Positions 32,261 to 43,840 of a stretch of 64,000 nt of DNA are shown here, piece after piece. Origin of the DNA: Locusta migratoria (taxonomy: Eukaryota > Arthropoda > Insecta > Orthoptera > Acrididae); the NCBI GenBank assembly GCA_026315105.1, contig CM048745.1, positions 760,604,006-760,668,005 of the forward strand. Direction: 5' to 3'. A program made the position numbers and the translations under genes. The notes under the pieces are model-generated. The model worked only from the letters and a program-made list of their open reading frames with translations. It did no database searches and was not told where the DNA came from. The first letter of the stretch is position 1. Every line of letters begins with the position of its first letter.

Positions 32261-35200
32261 ATGACTTTTGAGCCGAGACAGTGGAATATCCTTACCGTAA
32301 ATATCAAGAAAATGTGCAGTGCAGTGAAGGCGATAGCGTTACAAATTTTTTTATATCAAAACAGATGTCATCTCGCCTTCCTTCAGGAAGTGACGCATGA
32401 TGCTTTGACATTAATTAAAGAATTTAATGATTTTAGAGTATTTGACAATTTCGTTCCGGACTCTGAAACTGGTACAGCAATTTTAGTTGGACCTGAATTT
32501 GAGGTGACCGATGTTGAATATCTACCAAATGGACGCGCCATTGCATGTACTATTTCCAACATTGTATTTATTAACATATATGCACATTCAGGGAACAAAA
32601 ACGCGCGGAATAAATTTTACGGTGAGGATATATGCCAACTTCTTCATCGGAATACTGGCAATTTAAGAATTGGTGGCGATTTTAATGCTGTGATCGATGA
32701 CAGGGATCAGGAGCCACGCCCGAATAGATGTCAGGAATTAAAGACACTGGTGAGCAGTTACAAGCTCATCGATACATGGCGTGTGCTTAATCCTGACAAA
32801 ACCCATTACACATTTTTCTACCCATCAGGCCATAGTCGCAGGGATAGAATTTATGTTTCGATGACACTCGAAGCGTCTATTACTTCAACCGAAGTAAAAC
32901 CCGTCGTATTTTCCGATTACAGCAGTTATTTATGTCAAATGTTGTTACCACAGAAGCGGCTCTCTCTTTATAAAAGTAGTTGGAAATTAAACTGCAGTCT
33001 CTTAAATGATACGCATTTTAAGCAACGTTTTATTAAAAAGTGGCATCAGCTAGTCCGGGAACGACCAGATGGTCTGACCACTCTTGAATGGTGGGTTAAT
33101 ATGGCAAAACCAGCCATTCGGACATTTTTAATTAATATTAGCCGCGAGGCAGCGCACTGGCGTCGGGAGACGGAGCGCTTCCGTCAGACCTGTCTGTCCG
33201 ACCTCGCGCAACGCGTGACGTCACAGCCCGAGCTCCTGCCGGACTTAAACGATTCAAGGCGCAAATTTTAAAAGACTTGCAGCGGAAAAGCGCAGGAGTG
33301 GTCGCGCGTAGCCAACCCGTGAGTGCCGTCGACGGTGAGCCGGTCTCCATCTACCACCTGAACCGGGAGAGGAAACGGCGCGAGAAGTTGTACTTCGACG
33401 CATGGGTGACGCGGGACGGCGCCACAACCACCGACCAGGCTGTCATCGCGAGGGAGGTTCACGAGCACTTTGAAGCGCTCTTCCAAGATGTTGACGTAGA
33501 CGCGGACGCCTTGCGTGGCTTAGTACAACAGATTCCGCAAGTCCTGAGTCGTTCTGATAGAATGGAATTAAACGACTCCATTACATATGACGACCTGCGA
33601 GAGGCAATTATACGCAGCCCCAGAAGAAAAGCCCCCGGAAAGGACGGAGTGCCTATAGAATTTTATTTAACTTTTTTAGATATTTTAAGTAGTACGCTCC
33701 TGACAATTGCGCAAGAAATACAAAACGGTACACCAATACCGCCGGCATTCTCAGAAGGAGTTGTTACACTTGTTCCAAAGGGAGCCACAACGCCAAATGT
33801 CAGTTCTGTACGACCAATAACATTATTGAACGCCGATTATAAGATCATGGCGCGCTGTGTTTCACTTAGGATGAAACAAGTCATGCACAAGATTATAAGC
33901 GAAGAGCAAACTTGTTCAGTGCGTGACAAAAACATTTTTGATGCCGTCCTTGCATACAGGGACGCCATTGGTCACGTCAAAAGAGAAAAATTGCGAACGG
34001 CAGCGATCATATTGGTCGATTTTGAAAACGCCTTTGACAGAGTCAGTCATGTTTATTTACGTCGAGTAATGGTCCACATGGGATTTGGTACGAAATTTAC
34101 AACAATGGTGCAAAATTTCTTGCGTAACGCCACGTCTCGTATCAAGATAAATGGGAGTTTAACCCAACCTGTAAGGATTAGTCGATCTGTCAGACAAGGC
34201 TGCCCCTTGTCGATGTATCTGTTTGCGATTGCATTGGACCCGTTGCTGCGAAGTATTTGTGACGATTGCAACGGAATACAACTCGGGAGCCGTCAGCTGA
34301 TATGCAAAGCATACGCTGACGATCTCGGTGTCTTCGTAAAAGATCCAGAAGATATCGATACCCTTCGTGGCCTTTTACAGCGTTATGAGAGGGCGACAGG
34401 GGCAGTAATTAATTCCACAAAGACAACTCTACTCCCCCTAACTAAAAGGATGCTGACTGTTCGCCGTGACTGGTATTCTATCAAGACGCAATCCAAGGTG
34501 CTGGGCATCATTATGACCGACAACCCTCAACGAATGGGGGCGTTAAACTGGCGTGACACGCTGCATAAAATACGAGGTGTGGCCAAAATACATGCTACTA
34601 GGAATTTGGCTCTTGGTGACAGGGTAAAAATCATAAACAATTACATTCTCGCTAAAGCATGGTACCTTGCCGAAGTTCTGCCGGTGCCAAAAGAATTGGA
34701 AAGGGCGATAAAGCAAGCAGTATATTGGATGCTGTGGCGAGGCGAAATTTTTAAAGTCTCATACGCCACCTGTACTTTGGATCTGAAAGACGGAGGGCTG
34801 GGTTTGGCAGATTTCGGAGCCAAATGCGCAGCTCTGTTTCTGAAAAGGACTCAGGCAGTGATCGAAAAAGAACCCAACAGTATGACGGCCACGCTGTTCA
34901 GCAGATACCGGCCGCAGTCTCCAACGGCTCCAGTTCTCATTACCGGCATCCCAGCTGTCGTCGGTTTTGTGCGCCGCTTTTACTTTTACAACAGCTACGT
35001 GGAGCAACACGATTTGCGCCGATACGCCGTCAGCGACATCATTCTTGCACTGCGAGGGAACCCCACCAGGAACAAATGGGAACGTCGCCTCCCACAATAC
35101 GACTGGGCCACGGTGTGGAAAAACGTAGCCAACTCCGTTATTCCTGAAGACGTGCGCGCCACATGGTACAAGGTCATCAATCGCACCGTTCCCACCAACT

Positions 35201-35613
35201 CCAAACTGTTCGCCATAAAGATGATCCGTACAAGTGAGTGTGAAACGTGCCATGAAGACGATACAATTGAACACCGGTTTAACTGTGCCAAATTTGTCCA
35301 GATTTGGAATGCTGCAAGGGACATGATGAGACTAATTAACAGGGTCGACATACGTCAGGTGACGGTAACGGACGCCATTGTACCTCAGTGCAAGTCATAC
35401 CCCACCACGAAACGCAATGCAAGTATATGGATTCTTGGACACGTCGTCCATTCAATTTTTTCCCTGAATTTGACAGACAACCTGGACTTTCTAACATACC
35501 TCTGGATTCAACATACTAAAGAACAATTACGTGCTAATTATTATGAGATTTATGCTAGATTTTTGCATGTAGCATTAGAATCTGCATTTATTACCGTGAC
35601 AGGTCAGATGTAA
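32261..35613 (+). pseudogene. Retrotransposon beta ORF2: endonuclease and reverse transcriptase, frameshifted
   Basis: First frame 32261-33271 (336 codons): apurinic-type endonuclease with LQEV (Glu), GGDFNAVID (Asp, Asn) and RRDRIYV (Asp). The final SDH motif reads SDY (TAC at 32918-32920), so the catalytic His is lost; copy alpha still has CAC there. A 1-nt deletion at ~33246 (GACTTAAACGAT against GACTTCAAACGAT in alpha) shifts the frame. The second frame 33277-35613 holds a complete RT: ILVDFENAFDRVSH (A), VRQGCPLSMYLFAIALDPLL (B), KAYADDLGVFV (C, Asp pair intact). It also has the C-terminal Cys/His motif CETCHEDDTIEHRFNC (~35240-35290), ending VTGQM. Normally it makes the target nick and primes cDNA synthesis there. 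Confidence 0.93.
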
Positions 35614-36531
35614 TGTAAATATATCCATGACAATGTCACATATTGTGAACGAAAAGGAAACGAAAAAGAAAACAAAAACCTAAAGAAAGAAAATAAAGAA
35701 GATAGTATTATCTACTGTGTCTTGTAATTTTGTTACGTGTGTTTTCCGTGTTATTGTATAATCCTGTCAACACTGAAGTTATGTGGGCAGGGTTTATTGC
35801 ACATCGAAGTGCCTTTTCTTTCTAAAGTATGTATTAATTATTTGATTTCACATTTACTTTCCACCAATCAATATAACAAGAGATAAGCAACTGTGTTTTA
35901 TTTTATTTTATAGTAACTGCGTCAAGATGACGCACCCTGAGGTATACAGTAATTAAACAAGATACAACAGTGCATCTGCAATATGCAGATTCTTCCTGCT
36001 GACGTTAGTAGACGGCATCAATGTAATTACCTTGAAAAGTTTTATTTTCCATGTCAACCTTCTGTTACTTTGTGTTGTTCATCTGCAGCGCAACGTCGGA
36101 TTGAGATGTGTGAAGACATGTATTTTATTTCTATTGTGTTTTCTCTCAAGCAACAAGGATGTGTTTCATTTAGGAAGCCAAGCAGTTGTCCATCATAATT
36201 CAATTTGATTCAACATGATTTTAAAGAAGAATAATTTCAGTTATTATTCCACGATGGATAAGAAGATACCAGCGTGTGAAAAGGTGTAATTAAATCTTTT
36301 TATGTAGTGTCGTCTCTACAAGAAAGAGGATACGATTTATTTTGGAAGACACGAAGCTGTCAATCGCCTTTTATTTGGATTCAACATGATTTTGAAGAAG
36401 AATTATCTCAATTATTTTTCCACGATGGATAAGAAGATCCCAGCAACACTTGATTATAGCGCAAGAAAGCTCGCCGAAGAAGGCGTTCATGGTGAGAGTA
36501 AGGACGGGGTGTAGGGGAGTAGGGAGCCCCG
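35614..36531 (+). other. 3'UTR of copy beta with two ~170-bp repeats
   Basis: No credible ORF. Two imperfect repeats (starting ~36143 and ~36313) correspond to the three in copy alpha. It ends with AAGCTCGCCGAAGAAGGCG and GGACGGGGTGTAGGGG before the A-rich tail. Confidence 0.75.
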
Positions 36532-36631
36532 AAAAAAAAATAAAAAAAAAGGGAAAAAAACAAAAAAAAAAAAAAATAAAACAAAAAACAAAAAAAAAAG
36601 AATAAAAAAAGAAAAAAAAAACAAAAAAAAA
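36532..36631 (+). repeat. A-rich tail of copy beta
   Basis: 100 nt of A runs of 3-14 interrupted by single T, G or C. It ends directly at tRNA-Pro position 36. Confidence 0.9.
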
Positions 36632-36669
36632 GGAGCAGGAGGTCCCGGGTTCAAATCCCGGACAGGCCC
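36632..36669 (+). pseudogene. tRNA-Pro 3' half, split by retrotransposon beta
   Basis: GGAGCAGG (GGTGCAGG with T38 changed to A), then variable loop, T arm with B box and ACAGGCCC, followed by the TACTTTT terminator. Begins at tRNA position 36. Confidence 0.93.
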
Positions 36670-37089
36670 TACTTTTCGCTCTCGCCGCTTTGGCAGATTT
36701 GCTGGTCTCTAAAAGTATCCCACGGTGAAAACACGATGCTTGTCCGGCGCTGCAACAAAGATGCTGCCAACCGAATGACGTGAAACATGTCTGATGGGAC
36801 CCGTTGCATTTGTTTACTTCTTTGTCGACATCATCACCTGCACTGCATGTTCAGCTCACGTCGTTTCCAAAGAGCAGCATGCTCAAAGAACGACTCAGCC
36901 TGCCCACTCGCATTTGGAAAACGTCTTTTTCGCTAATAACACCAGTAGCGAAAGCACGGACACTGGGAGGATGCCCATTTTTCCGTGGCCTGCTATCGCA
37001 ATTTGCATTACATGATCCTACCTATAAGTTAATATACATAATCTAAAGAATGACTAGAGTCGCAGCAGCGGCAATAAAAGACCAGCGAC

Positions 37090-37161
37090 AGGTTCCACCG
37101 AGATTCGAACTCGGATCGCTGGATTCAAAGTCCAGAGTGTTAACCATTACACCATGGAACC
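37090..37161 (-). tRNA. tRNA-Gln(UUG), one D-stem change
   Basis: As the canonical copy except plus-strand GAGTGTTAACC (D-stem C changed). Anticodon TTG, B box and terminator are intact. Confidence 0.8.
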
Positions 37162-37653
37162 TGACGGCCGTACGGCTTCTGAATAACGGTACTCAGTCTC
37201 GTGCAGTACATTACTGACATCCTTAGTACAATACAATAGAGAATTCTAAGCAAAATTTGCGACAAAATCACGATAAACGAAATGGCCATATTTGTAGAGC
37301 AGATGGAATACTATAGATTCGCTTGCAGCACGAGTCTTCAATTGTTTTTCGTAAAAAGGTGTTGGTATCTCAGCTAAATAGGATGACATGTCAAAAGGAA
37401 GGAAGTCTGCTCACATTACAATATGCAGCGAAATATGTGTCAAATGGCGACAGTTGTACTTTACGGGAACGCAGTGCTCTCACAGATTTGACAGAGATTT
37501 TTCACATTTTTCAGCAATGCTGCCAGAATGGCTGCCTGTATGGTTGTTGTCTAAACGAAACCCGTTACAGTAGACAGTCGACATACGATTCCGTAGCTAG
37601 CAAGCACGGTACGAGCAAAGCTAGTGCTGCTGTGCAGAACACAACGCTCGAGC

Positions 37654-37725
37654 GGCCTGTTGGTCTAGGGGTATGATTCCTGCTTTGGGTGCAGAAGGTC
37701 CCGGGTTCAAATCCCGGACAGGCCC
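37654..37725 (+). tRNA. tRNA-Pro(UGG), anticodon-stem variant
   Basis: 72 nt, anticodon TGG. The anticodon stem reads CCTGC/GCAGA, so the outer pair 27-43 is lost. A and B boxes and the downstream TTTT (37729-37732) are intact. Confidence 0.8.
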
Positions 37726-38133
37726 TACTTTTCGCTCTCGCCGCTTTGGCAGATTTGCTGGTCTCTAAAATTATCCCACGGTGAAAACACGATGCTTGTC
37801 CGGTGCTGGACCAAAGATGCTGCCAACGGAATGACTTGAAACATGCCTGATGGGACACATTGCATTTTGTGTACATCATCACCTGCACTGCGTGTTCAGC
37901 TCACCTCATTTCCAAAGAGCAGCATGCTCAAAGAACGATTCAGCCTACCCTCTCGCAGTTGCAAAACGTCTTTTTCGCTGTTAACACCAGTAGCGAAAGC
38001 ACGGACACCTGGAGGATGCCCATTTTTCTGTGGCCTGCTATCGCAATTATATTACATGATCCTACCTATAACTTAATATACATCATCTAAAGATTGACTA
38101 GAGTCGCAGCAGCGGCAATAAAAGACCAGCGAC

Positions 38134-38205
38134 AGGTTCCACCGAGATTAAAACTCGGATCGCTGGATTCAAAGTCCAGAGTGCTAACCAATACACCATA
38201 GAACC
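38134..38205 (-). pseudogene. tRNA-Gln with destroyed T-loop
   Basis: The plus strand reads GATTAAAACTCGG instead of GATTCGAACTCGG, so the T-loop and B box lose C56 and G57. It also has CCATAG in the acceptor and AACCAATAC in the D-loop. Unlikely to be transcribed efficiently. Confidence 0.85.
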
Positions 38206-38705
38206 TGACGGCCGTACGGCTTCAGAATAACGGTACTCAGTCTTGTGCAGTACATTACTGACATCTTTAGTACAATCCACTAGAGAATTCTAAGCAAAAT
38301 TTGCGTGATAAGCACGATAAACCAAGTGGCCATATTTGTAGAGCAGATGGCATACTATGGATTCGCTTGCAGCACGAGACTTCACTTGTTTTTCGTGAAT
38401 AGCTATTGGCATCTCAGCTAAATAGGATGACATGTCAAAAGGAAGGAAGAAATGTCAGTCTGATCGCATTACAATATGCAGCGAAATATGTGTCAAATGG
38501 CGACAGTTGCACTTTTCGGGAAAGCAGTGCTCTCACAGATTTGACAGAGATTTCTCACATTTTTCAGCAATGCTGCCAGAATGGCTGCCTGTATGGTTGT
38601 TGTCTAACGAAACCCGTTACAGTAGACAGTCGACATACGATTCCGTAGCTAGCAAGCACGGTACGAGGAACGCTAGTGCTGCTGTGCAGAACACAACGCT
38701 CGAGC

Positions 38706-38777
38706 GGCCTGTTGGTCTAGGGGTATGATTCCTGCTTTGGGTTCAGGAGGTCCTGGGTTCAAATCCCGGACAAGCCC
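38706..38777 (+). pseudogene. tRNA-Pro, degenerate
   Basis: Anticodon TGG, but the stem reads GGTTCAGG (G39 to T), the T stem reads CCTGGG and the acceptor reads ACAAGCC, giving several unpaired positions. Confidence 0.8.
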
Positions 38778-39196
38778 TACTTTTCGCTATCGCCGCTTTG
38801 GCAGATTTGCTGGTCTCTAAAAATATCCAACGTTCAAAACACGATGCTTGTCCGGCGCTGGAACAAAGATGCTGCCAACCGAATGACGTGAAACATGTCT
38901 GATGGGATACGTTGTATTTGTTTACGTCTCTGTGGACATCATCACCTGCACTGCATGTTCAGCTCACGTCGTTTCCAAAGAGCAGCATGCTCAAAGAACG
39001 ACTCAGCCTGCCCTCTGACAGTTGGAAAACGTCTTTTTCGCTGTTAACACCAGTAGCGAAAGCACGGACACCGGGAGGATGCCCATTTTTCTTTGGCCTG
39101 CTTTAGCAATTATATTACATGATCCTACCTATAAATTAATATACATCATCTAAAGAGTGACTAGAGTCGCAGCAGCGGCAATAAAAGACCAGCGAC

Positions 39197-39268
39197 AGGT
39201 TCCACCGAGATTCGAACTCGGATCGCTGGATTCAAAGTCGGGAGTGCTAACCAATACACCATGGAATC
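39197..39268 (-). pseudogene. tRNA-Gln, degenerate
   Basis: Anticodon stem altered (CAAAGTCGGGAG), D-loop CCAATAC, acceptor ATGGAATC (minus-strand GATTCCA pairs poorly with TGGAACC). T-loop and B box are intact. Confidence 0.75.
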
Positions 39269-39767
39269 TGATGGCCATGCGGCTTCTGAATAACGGTTCT
39301 CAGTCTCGTGCAGTACATTACTGACATCTTTAGTACAATACACTAGAGAATTCTAAGCAAAATTTGCGTTAAAATCACGATAAACGAAGTGGCCATATTT
39401 GTCCAGCAGTGGAATACTATAGATTCGCTTGCAGCACGAGTCTTCACTTGTTTTTCGTAAATAGGTGTTGGTATCTCAGCTAAATAGGATGAAATGTCAA
39501 AAGGAAGGAAGAAATGTCAGTCTGCTCACAATACAATATGCAGCGAAATATGTGTCAAATGGCGACAGTTTTACTTTACGGGAACGCAGTGCTCTCTCAG
39601 ATTTGACAGAGATTTTTCACATTTTTCAGCAACGCTGCCAGAATGGCTACCTGTATGGTTGTTGTCTAACGAAACCCGTTACAGTAGACAGTTGACATAC
39701 GATTCCGTAGCTAGCAAGCACGGTACGAGCAACGCTAGTGATGCTGTGCAGAACACAACTTTCGAGC

Positions 39768-39839
39768 GGCCTGTTGGTCTAGGGGTATGATTCCTGCTTT
39801 GGGTGCAGGATGTCCCGGGTTCAAATCCCGGACAGGCCC
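39768..39839 (+). tRNA. tRNA-Pro(UGG), G45T variant
   Basis: 72 nt with intact stems and A/B boxes. Only a variable-loop change (GCAGGATGTC for GCAGGAGGTC). TTTT terminator 4 nt downstream. Confidence 0.9.
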
Positions 39840-40247
39840 TACTTTTCGCTCTCGCAGCTTTGGCACATTTGCTGGTCTCTAAAAGTATCCCACGGTGAAA
39901 ACACGATGCTTGTCCGGTGCTGGACCGAAGATGCTGCCAACCGAATGACGTGAAACATGCCTGATGGGACACATTGTATTTTGTGTACATCATCACCTGC
40001 ACTGCGTGTTCAGCTCACCTCGTTTCCAAAGAGCAGCATGCTCAAAGAACGACTCAGCCCACCCTCTGACAGTTGGAAAACGTCTTTTTCGCTGTTAACA
40101 CCAGTAGCGAAAGCACGGACACCGGGAGGATGCCCATTTTTCTGTGGCCTGCTATCGCAATTATATTACATGATCCTACCTATAAATTAATATACATCAT
40201 CTAAAGAGTGACTAGAGTCGCAGCAGCGGCAATAAAAGACCAGCGAC

Positions 40248-40319
40248 AGGTTCCACCGAGATTCGAACTCGGATCGCTGGATTCAAAGTCGGGAGTGCTA
40301 ACCATTACACCATGGAATC
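40248..40319 (-). pseudogene. tRNA-Gln, degenerate
   Basis: Same anticodon-stem (AAAGTCGGGAG) and acceptor (ATGGAATC) changes as the copy at 39197, but a normal D-loop. The two adjacent units therefore share descent. Confidence 0.75.
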
Positions 40320-40819
40320 TGATGGCCATGCGGCTTCTGAATAACGGTTCTCAGTCTCGTGCAGTACATTACTGACATCTTTAGTACAATACACTAGAGA
40401 ATTCTAAGAAAAATTTGCGTTAAAATCACGATAAACGAAGTGGCCATATTTTTCCAGCAGTGGAATACTATAGATTCGCTTGCAGCACGAGTCTTCACTT
40501 GTTTTTCGTAAATAGGTGTTGGTATCTCAGCTAAATAGGATGACATGTCAAAAGGAAGGAAGAAATGTCAGTCTGCTCACAATACAATATGCAGCGAAAT
40601 ATGTGTGAAATGGCGACAGTTTTACTTTACGGGAACGCAGTGCTCTCTCAGATTTGACAGAGATTTTTCACATTTTTCAGCAACGCTGCCAGAATGGCTG
40701 CCTGTATGGTTTTTGTCTAAACGAAACCCGTTACAGTAGACAGTCGACATACGATTCCGTAGCTAGCAAGCACGGTACGAGCAAAGCTAGTGCTGCTGTG
40801 CAGAACACAACGCTCGAGC

Positions 40820-40851
40820 GGCCTGTTGGTCTAGGGGTATGATTCCTGCTT
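40820..40851 (+). pseudogene. tRNA-Pro 5' half, split by retrotransposon gamma
   Basis: GGCCTGTTGG through CCTGCTT (position 33), then the element 5' end CGGCCGCCGTCCTGTCAAC. The 3' half is at 43893-43930. Positions 34-35 are missing, so this insertion removed two bases instead of duplicating any. Confidence 0.93.
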
Positions 40852-40957
40852 CGGCCGCCGTCCTGTCAACACCTCCGGGACAGCGGGCCGTTTGTTTACG
40901 TTTGCGGCGAGCGGTGCTTCGCGGCGGCCGCGGCAGTTTCGTTGGTGATTTGTAAGT

Positions 40958-42487
40958 ATGGAATTCGATAATTCCGAGGAACGCAAAAACAACGTTCAAT
41001 GTGAATTCGACAGTAGCGTTGCTAGGCCCTCAGCTTACGATATACATCACTGGTTAAGAAACGAAATGCGATTACCGGAAAACGACGTTCTTGGAGTGCA
41101 ACTAGACACTTTTCTAAATTCAGTGTTTCTAAAATTGACATCTACCGAACTGTGTGACGCTCTTGTTCAATATAACGACGGTATCAGAAAGTTCAAGCAC
41201 TTTGATGGCACTGTCAGTAATGTCAAGATTTCTAGTGCAGGATACGGCATACGTACTGTGCGAGTTTTCAACTTGCCATTTGAAATTAAGAATGATACCA
41301 TTAAGAGACATTTAAGCCTGTATGGTGATGTGATAGACGTAACGAAGGAAAAGTGGTCGAGTGCTTATGTGTACCAAGTAGACAACGGTGTCAGAAGTGT
41401 CAGGATGATAATGAGGACACACATTCCGTCATTTGTGTACGTTAACGGCCATCGAGCGTTTGTCTCTTATAGTGGGCAACCTCAGACTTGTTCTCTTTGC
41501 AATAGTGCGGGACATTTCCGGCAAGACTGTCCGAGGCGCAAGCGACCAGTCCAACTGCCACGGGACGGTGGTGAGGAAGACACAACGTACGCGGCGGTGG
41601 CACTTGGTTCTGTTCCCGCCACCCCGAGACCAGTAGTACTGGAGACAGAATCGGAAGTGTTGGGACACGTTGCACCTGCTAATGTATCCGCATCGATACA
41701 GGAATTTCCACTTCTTGAAGTTCCGCGAGACACAGACGGAAAACCTGTTCAAATACTTAAAGCGCCGATAGTTACCGAACCTGAACAGACAATTGAAGCC
41801 CTGACTGCGTCCGAGATTATTAAAATTCCCGATGTGACGTCAGTTGTAAATTCGAATCAGGCCTTGGCTTGTGGGACAGGATCGCAACCCGGACATGGAG
41901 CTGACCCCAACGTATCACGGCCACAACGCGATGGAGCTTCGGAAGAGGATAGTTCTTCTACTCGGTCACGCAGTGCCAGCAGCTCTCGCAAACTGGAGTC
42001 GGACCGTCACCAAGACAAAGACCGTAGTCCGTCGCAGGGAAAGGAGTCTGCGTCTTCCAAACGCAGACGAAGGAAAAAGTTGTCAGAACACACCGGAAGG
42101 AGCGGCGACGTAGACCCTCGGCAACATACGGAGGAACGGCAGCCTTCGCGTCATGCGCCAGAATCGAAATCAAGTGACGCGGAACAGCGGCGCGAGGAGA
42201 CCGTTCGCCAATTGAAAGAATTTTTATCGAAAGCTGGGACGGAAGAGGAGATAGAGATGGCAATAGATCCTCCTTCGGGTGCACCGGTAAAGAGGAAAGC
42301 TGAAGAACAACACCACCGAAGAGCTCGCCCATCCATGCTTCCTTCCAGGCCAGAATCGTCTGTAGAATCTGTGACTGTTCAATCAGGATGTTTAGGTAGT
42401 GACTTGTCTATGGACGTGGAGGGAGCGTCATTGCAACCACCTGCCGTCTACAGGATCGACTGGGCGGAGGAGGAGGATTTGCGGTGA
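40958..42487 (+). CDS. Retrotransposon gamma ORF1 protein, intact (509 aa)
   Basis: Starts MEFDNSEERKNN, 106 bp after the element 5' end, and runs without a stop to DWAEEEDLR-TGA. N-terminal ~90 residues (HWLRNEMRLPEND, LDTFLNSVFLKL) are conserved with beta. Residues ~98-170 look like an RRM-type segment (TVRVFNLPFEIKND, VYVNGHRAFVSY). The zinc knuckle CX2CX4HX4C is at 178, 181, 186, 191, followed by basic PRRKRP. Residues ~330-380 are Ser/Arg-rich (STRSRSASSSRK) with basic KRRRRKK. The C-terminus is acidic. Its family role is nucleic-acid binding in the retrotransposition particle. It is the only undamaged ORF1 in the window, although its own element lacks ORF2. No known domain database name could be checked. 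Confidence 0.88.
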   Translation: MEFDNSEERKNNVQCEFDSSVARPSAYDIHHWLRNEMRLPENDVLGVQLDTFLNSVFLKLTSTELCDALVQYNDGIRKFKHFDGTVSNVKISSAGYGIRTVRVFNLPFEIKNDTIKRHLSLYGDVIDVTKEKWSSAYVYQVDNGVRSVRMIMRTHIPSFVYVNGHRAFVSYSGQPQTCSLCNSAGHFRQDCPRRKRPVQLPRDGGEEDTTYAAVALGSVPATPRPVVLETESEVLGHVAPANVSASIQEFPLLEVPRDTDGKPVQILKAPIVTEPEQTIEALTASEIIKIPDVTSVVNSNQALACGTGSQPGHGADPNVSRPQRDGASEEDSSSTRSRSASSSRKLESDRHQDKDRSPSQGKESASSKRRRRKKLSEHTGRSGDVDPRQHTEERQPSRHAPESKSSDAEQRREETVRQLKEFLSKAGTEEEIEMAIDPPSGAPVKRKAEEQHHRRARPSMLPSRPESSVESVTVQSGCLGSDLSMDVEGASLQPPAVYRIDWAEEEDLR

Positions 42488-42815
42488 CGAGACTCAAACC
42501 CGCACAAAATGTTCGTGCTGTGGTTGGGGTACAGAACCGCAAAGATGGTATCGTGTGTATAAACGAAATAGATATGCGTCGTTCCATACGCGCCGTCTGA
42601 TGATGATAGTTGGAGGCTTTGATTTTAAAATTCAAAGTTTTAACTGTGCTTAATGTATTTGTCCGTGTTAACGTCGATACCCTGCATCGTTGATATGTTT
42701 TATATACGCAATGTGTTTTTTATGGCCTTATGTTGTACTTTTTATGGTTTTTTAGTGAACGCCACGGATATCAACGTATTATAATAAGGAACGCCAGTGT
42801 TCCGCGGTGTATATC
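42488..42815 (+). other. Inter-ORF remnant and deletion junction of copy gamma
   Basis: It starts collinear with beta after ORF1, including the B-box-like GACTCAAACCCGC (42490-42503), but is shorter, and then meets sequence from the ORF2 C-terminus. The lost segment is ~3 kb compared with beta. Confidence 0.7.
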
Positions 42816-43711
42816 ATACCCCAACACGAAACAAATCGCTATTTTCTGGATCCTCAAACTTGTCGATCATTCAATTATTCTCTAACTTTGAATGAATTCC
42901 TAAATTTGTAACTTATCCTTGGACAAGACATTATAAGGCACAATTGCGACGTATTTATCATATGAAATATACTTATGTACGTTTCTCTTGGACATGCATC
43001 TTTTGACAAATGATAGAAGATGTAAGCTTATAATGACTTTGCAGCCGGACAATATGAACGAAAAGAAAACGAAAAGGAAAGCTTGAAAATAAATAGAAGG
43101 AAGAACAGTCAAGAGGAAACTGTTTCTTATGTTCTGTGAGATGGTTTCGTGTGTTTTGATTTTCTGCGTGAAACTCTGACAGAACGTAAGGCCTCACGTC
43201 AGGGCTTAAAGCACATTGAAGTGCATTTTCGTTGCAGTGCCTGCTTTAAATATTTTATGTTATAATGTTTATACGCACGAAACGATTTAACCAAACTAAA
43301 GCATTTAAGTTTTATCAATGTTTCATCTGCAAGTGTGGAAAGAAGACCCACACTGATAACTGTTTATTTTTATTTTTATTCTTATTTTTAGAATATACAA
43401 AGACTATCTTAAAAGTAAAGTTTCTTACTGCAGTCGCCGAGGGAAGCATCCTGAACTATGGCTTCGTCTACTCAGATGTCTAATGCACAGTGTTTCATTT
43501 TTCACATTTGTTAATATCTCTCTTCCTGAGGACAATGCGTTCGACGTTCGTATTCAAGAGGTAACTGTGGACCAATCATGAATAATTCTGTTTTGATGTT
43601 ATTTCCGAAGAAGAAAAATTTTAGTTACTTACTTCCACGGTGGATCGGAAGAAGTCATTACCTCCAGGCTAAAGCGAAAGAAAGCTCGCCGAAGAAGGCG
43701 TTCATGGTGAG

Positions 43712-43714
<3 letters not shown>
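42816..43714 (+). other. ORF2 C-terminal remnant and 3'UTR of copy gamma
   Basis: The first ~170 bp resemble the last codons of beta ORF2 with frameshifts. The rest is AT-rich UTR ending AAGCTCGCCGAAGAAGGCG and TTCATGGTGAGAGTA, then poly(A). The ~170-bp repeats of alpha and beta are not evident. Confidence 0.65.
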
Positions 43715-43743
<29 letters not shown>

Positions 43744-43746
<3 letters not shown>

Positions 43747-43840
43747 GTCTAAAGCGTCTCGCTGCGGAGCGCGCCGTTGCTCGCCGTGGAGGTTCGAGTC
43801 CTTCCTGGGGCATGAGTGTGTGTGTTTGTCCCATAGGGAA
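43744..43840 (+). mobile_element. Truncated tRNA-derived SINE in the gamma tail
   Basis: Same SINE type as at 22140-22341, plus orientation, starting inside the tRNA-like head (CTAAAGCGTCTCGCTGCGG, GGTTCGAGTCCTTCC, GGGGCATGAGTGTGTGTG) and cut short. It is embedded in A-rich DNA on both sides. Confidence 0.8.

Larger units (their letters stand above)
29999..36631 (+). mobile_element. tRNA-Pro-targeted Tx1/L1-like retrotransposon, copy beta (full length)
   Basis: 6.6 kb between the halves of a tRNA-Pro gene. It has a 110-bp GC-rich 5'UTR, ORF1 (30109-31687), a 573-bp inter-ORF region, ORF2 (32261-35613), a 3'UTR with two ~170-bp repeats, and a 100-nt A-rich tail with scattered C, G and T (36532-36631). 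The 5' end CTGTCAACACCTCCGGGACA is shared with copy gamma, so the 5' end is complete. RT motifs (VRQGCPLSMYLFAI, KAYADDLGVFV), the downstream LNW region, KAWYLAEVLP...LWRGEI and a C-terminal CX2CX7HX4C resemble the L1/Tx1 group, whose Tx1 branch contains target-specific families. It is close to intact but carries frameshifts in both ORFs. Confidence 0.93.
36670..40819 (+). repeat. Four tRNA array spacers (three full units plus flanks)
   Basis: Units of ~1,050-1,062 bp (tRNA-Pro at 37654, 38706, 39768, 40820) with tRNA-Gln in between. Apart from the tRNAs they hold only spacer. The recurring 60-120-codon frames occur in every unit and shift with indels, so I do not call them genes. Confidence 0.9.

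Noticed and set aside
34759..35351. Minus-strand frames of 118-171 codons within beta ORF2
   Set aside because: Antisense shadows of the reverse transcriptase, no similarity of their own.
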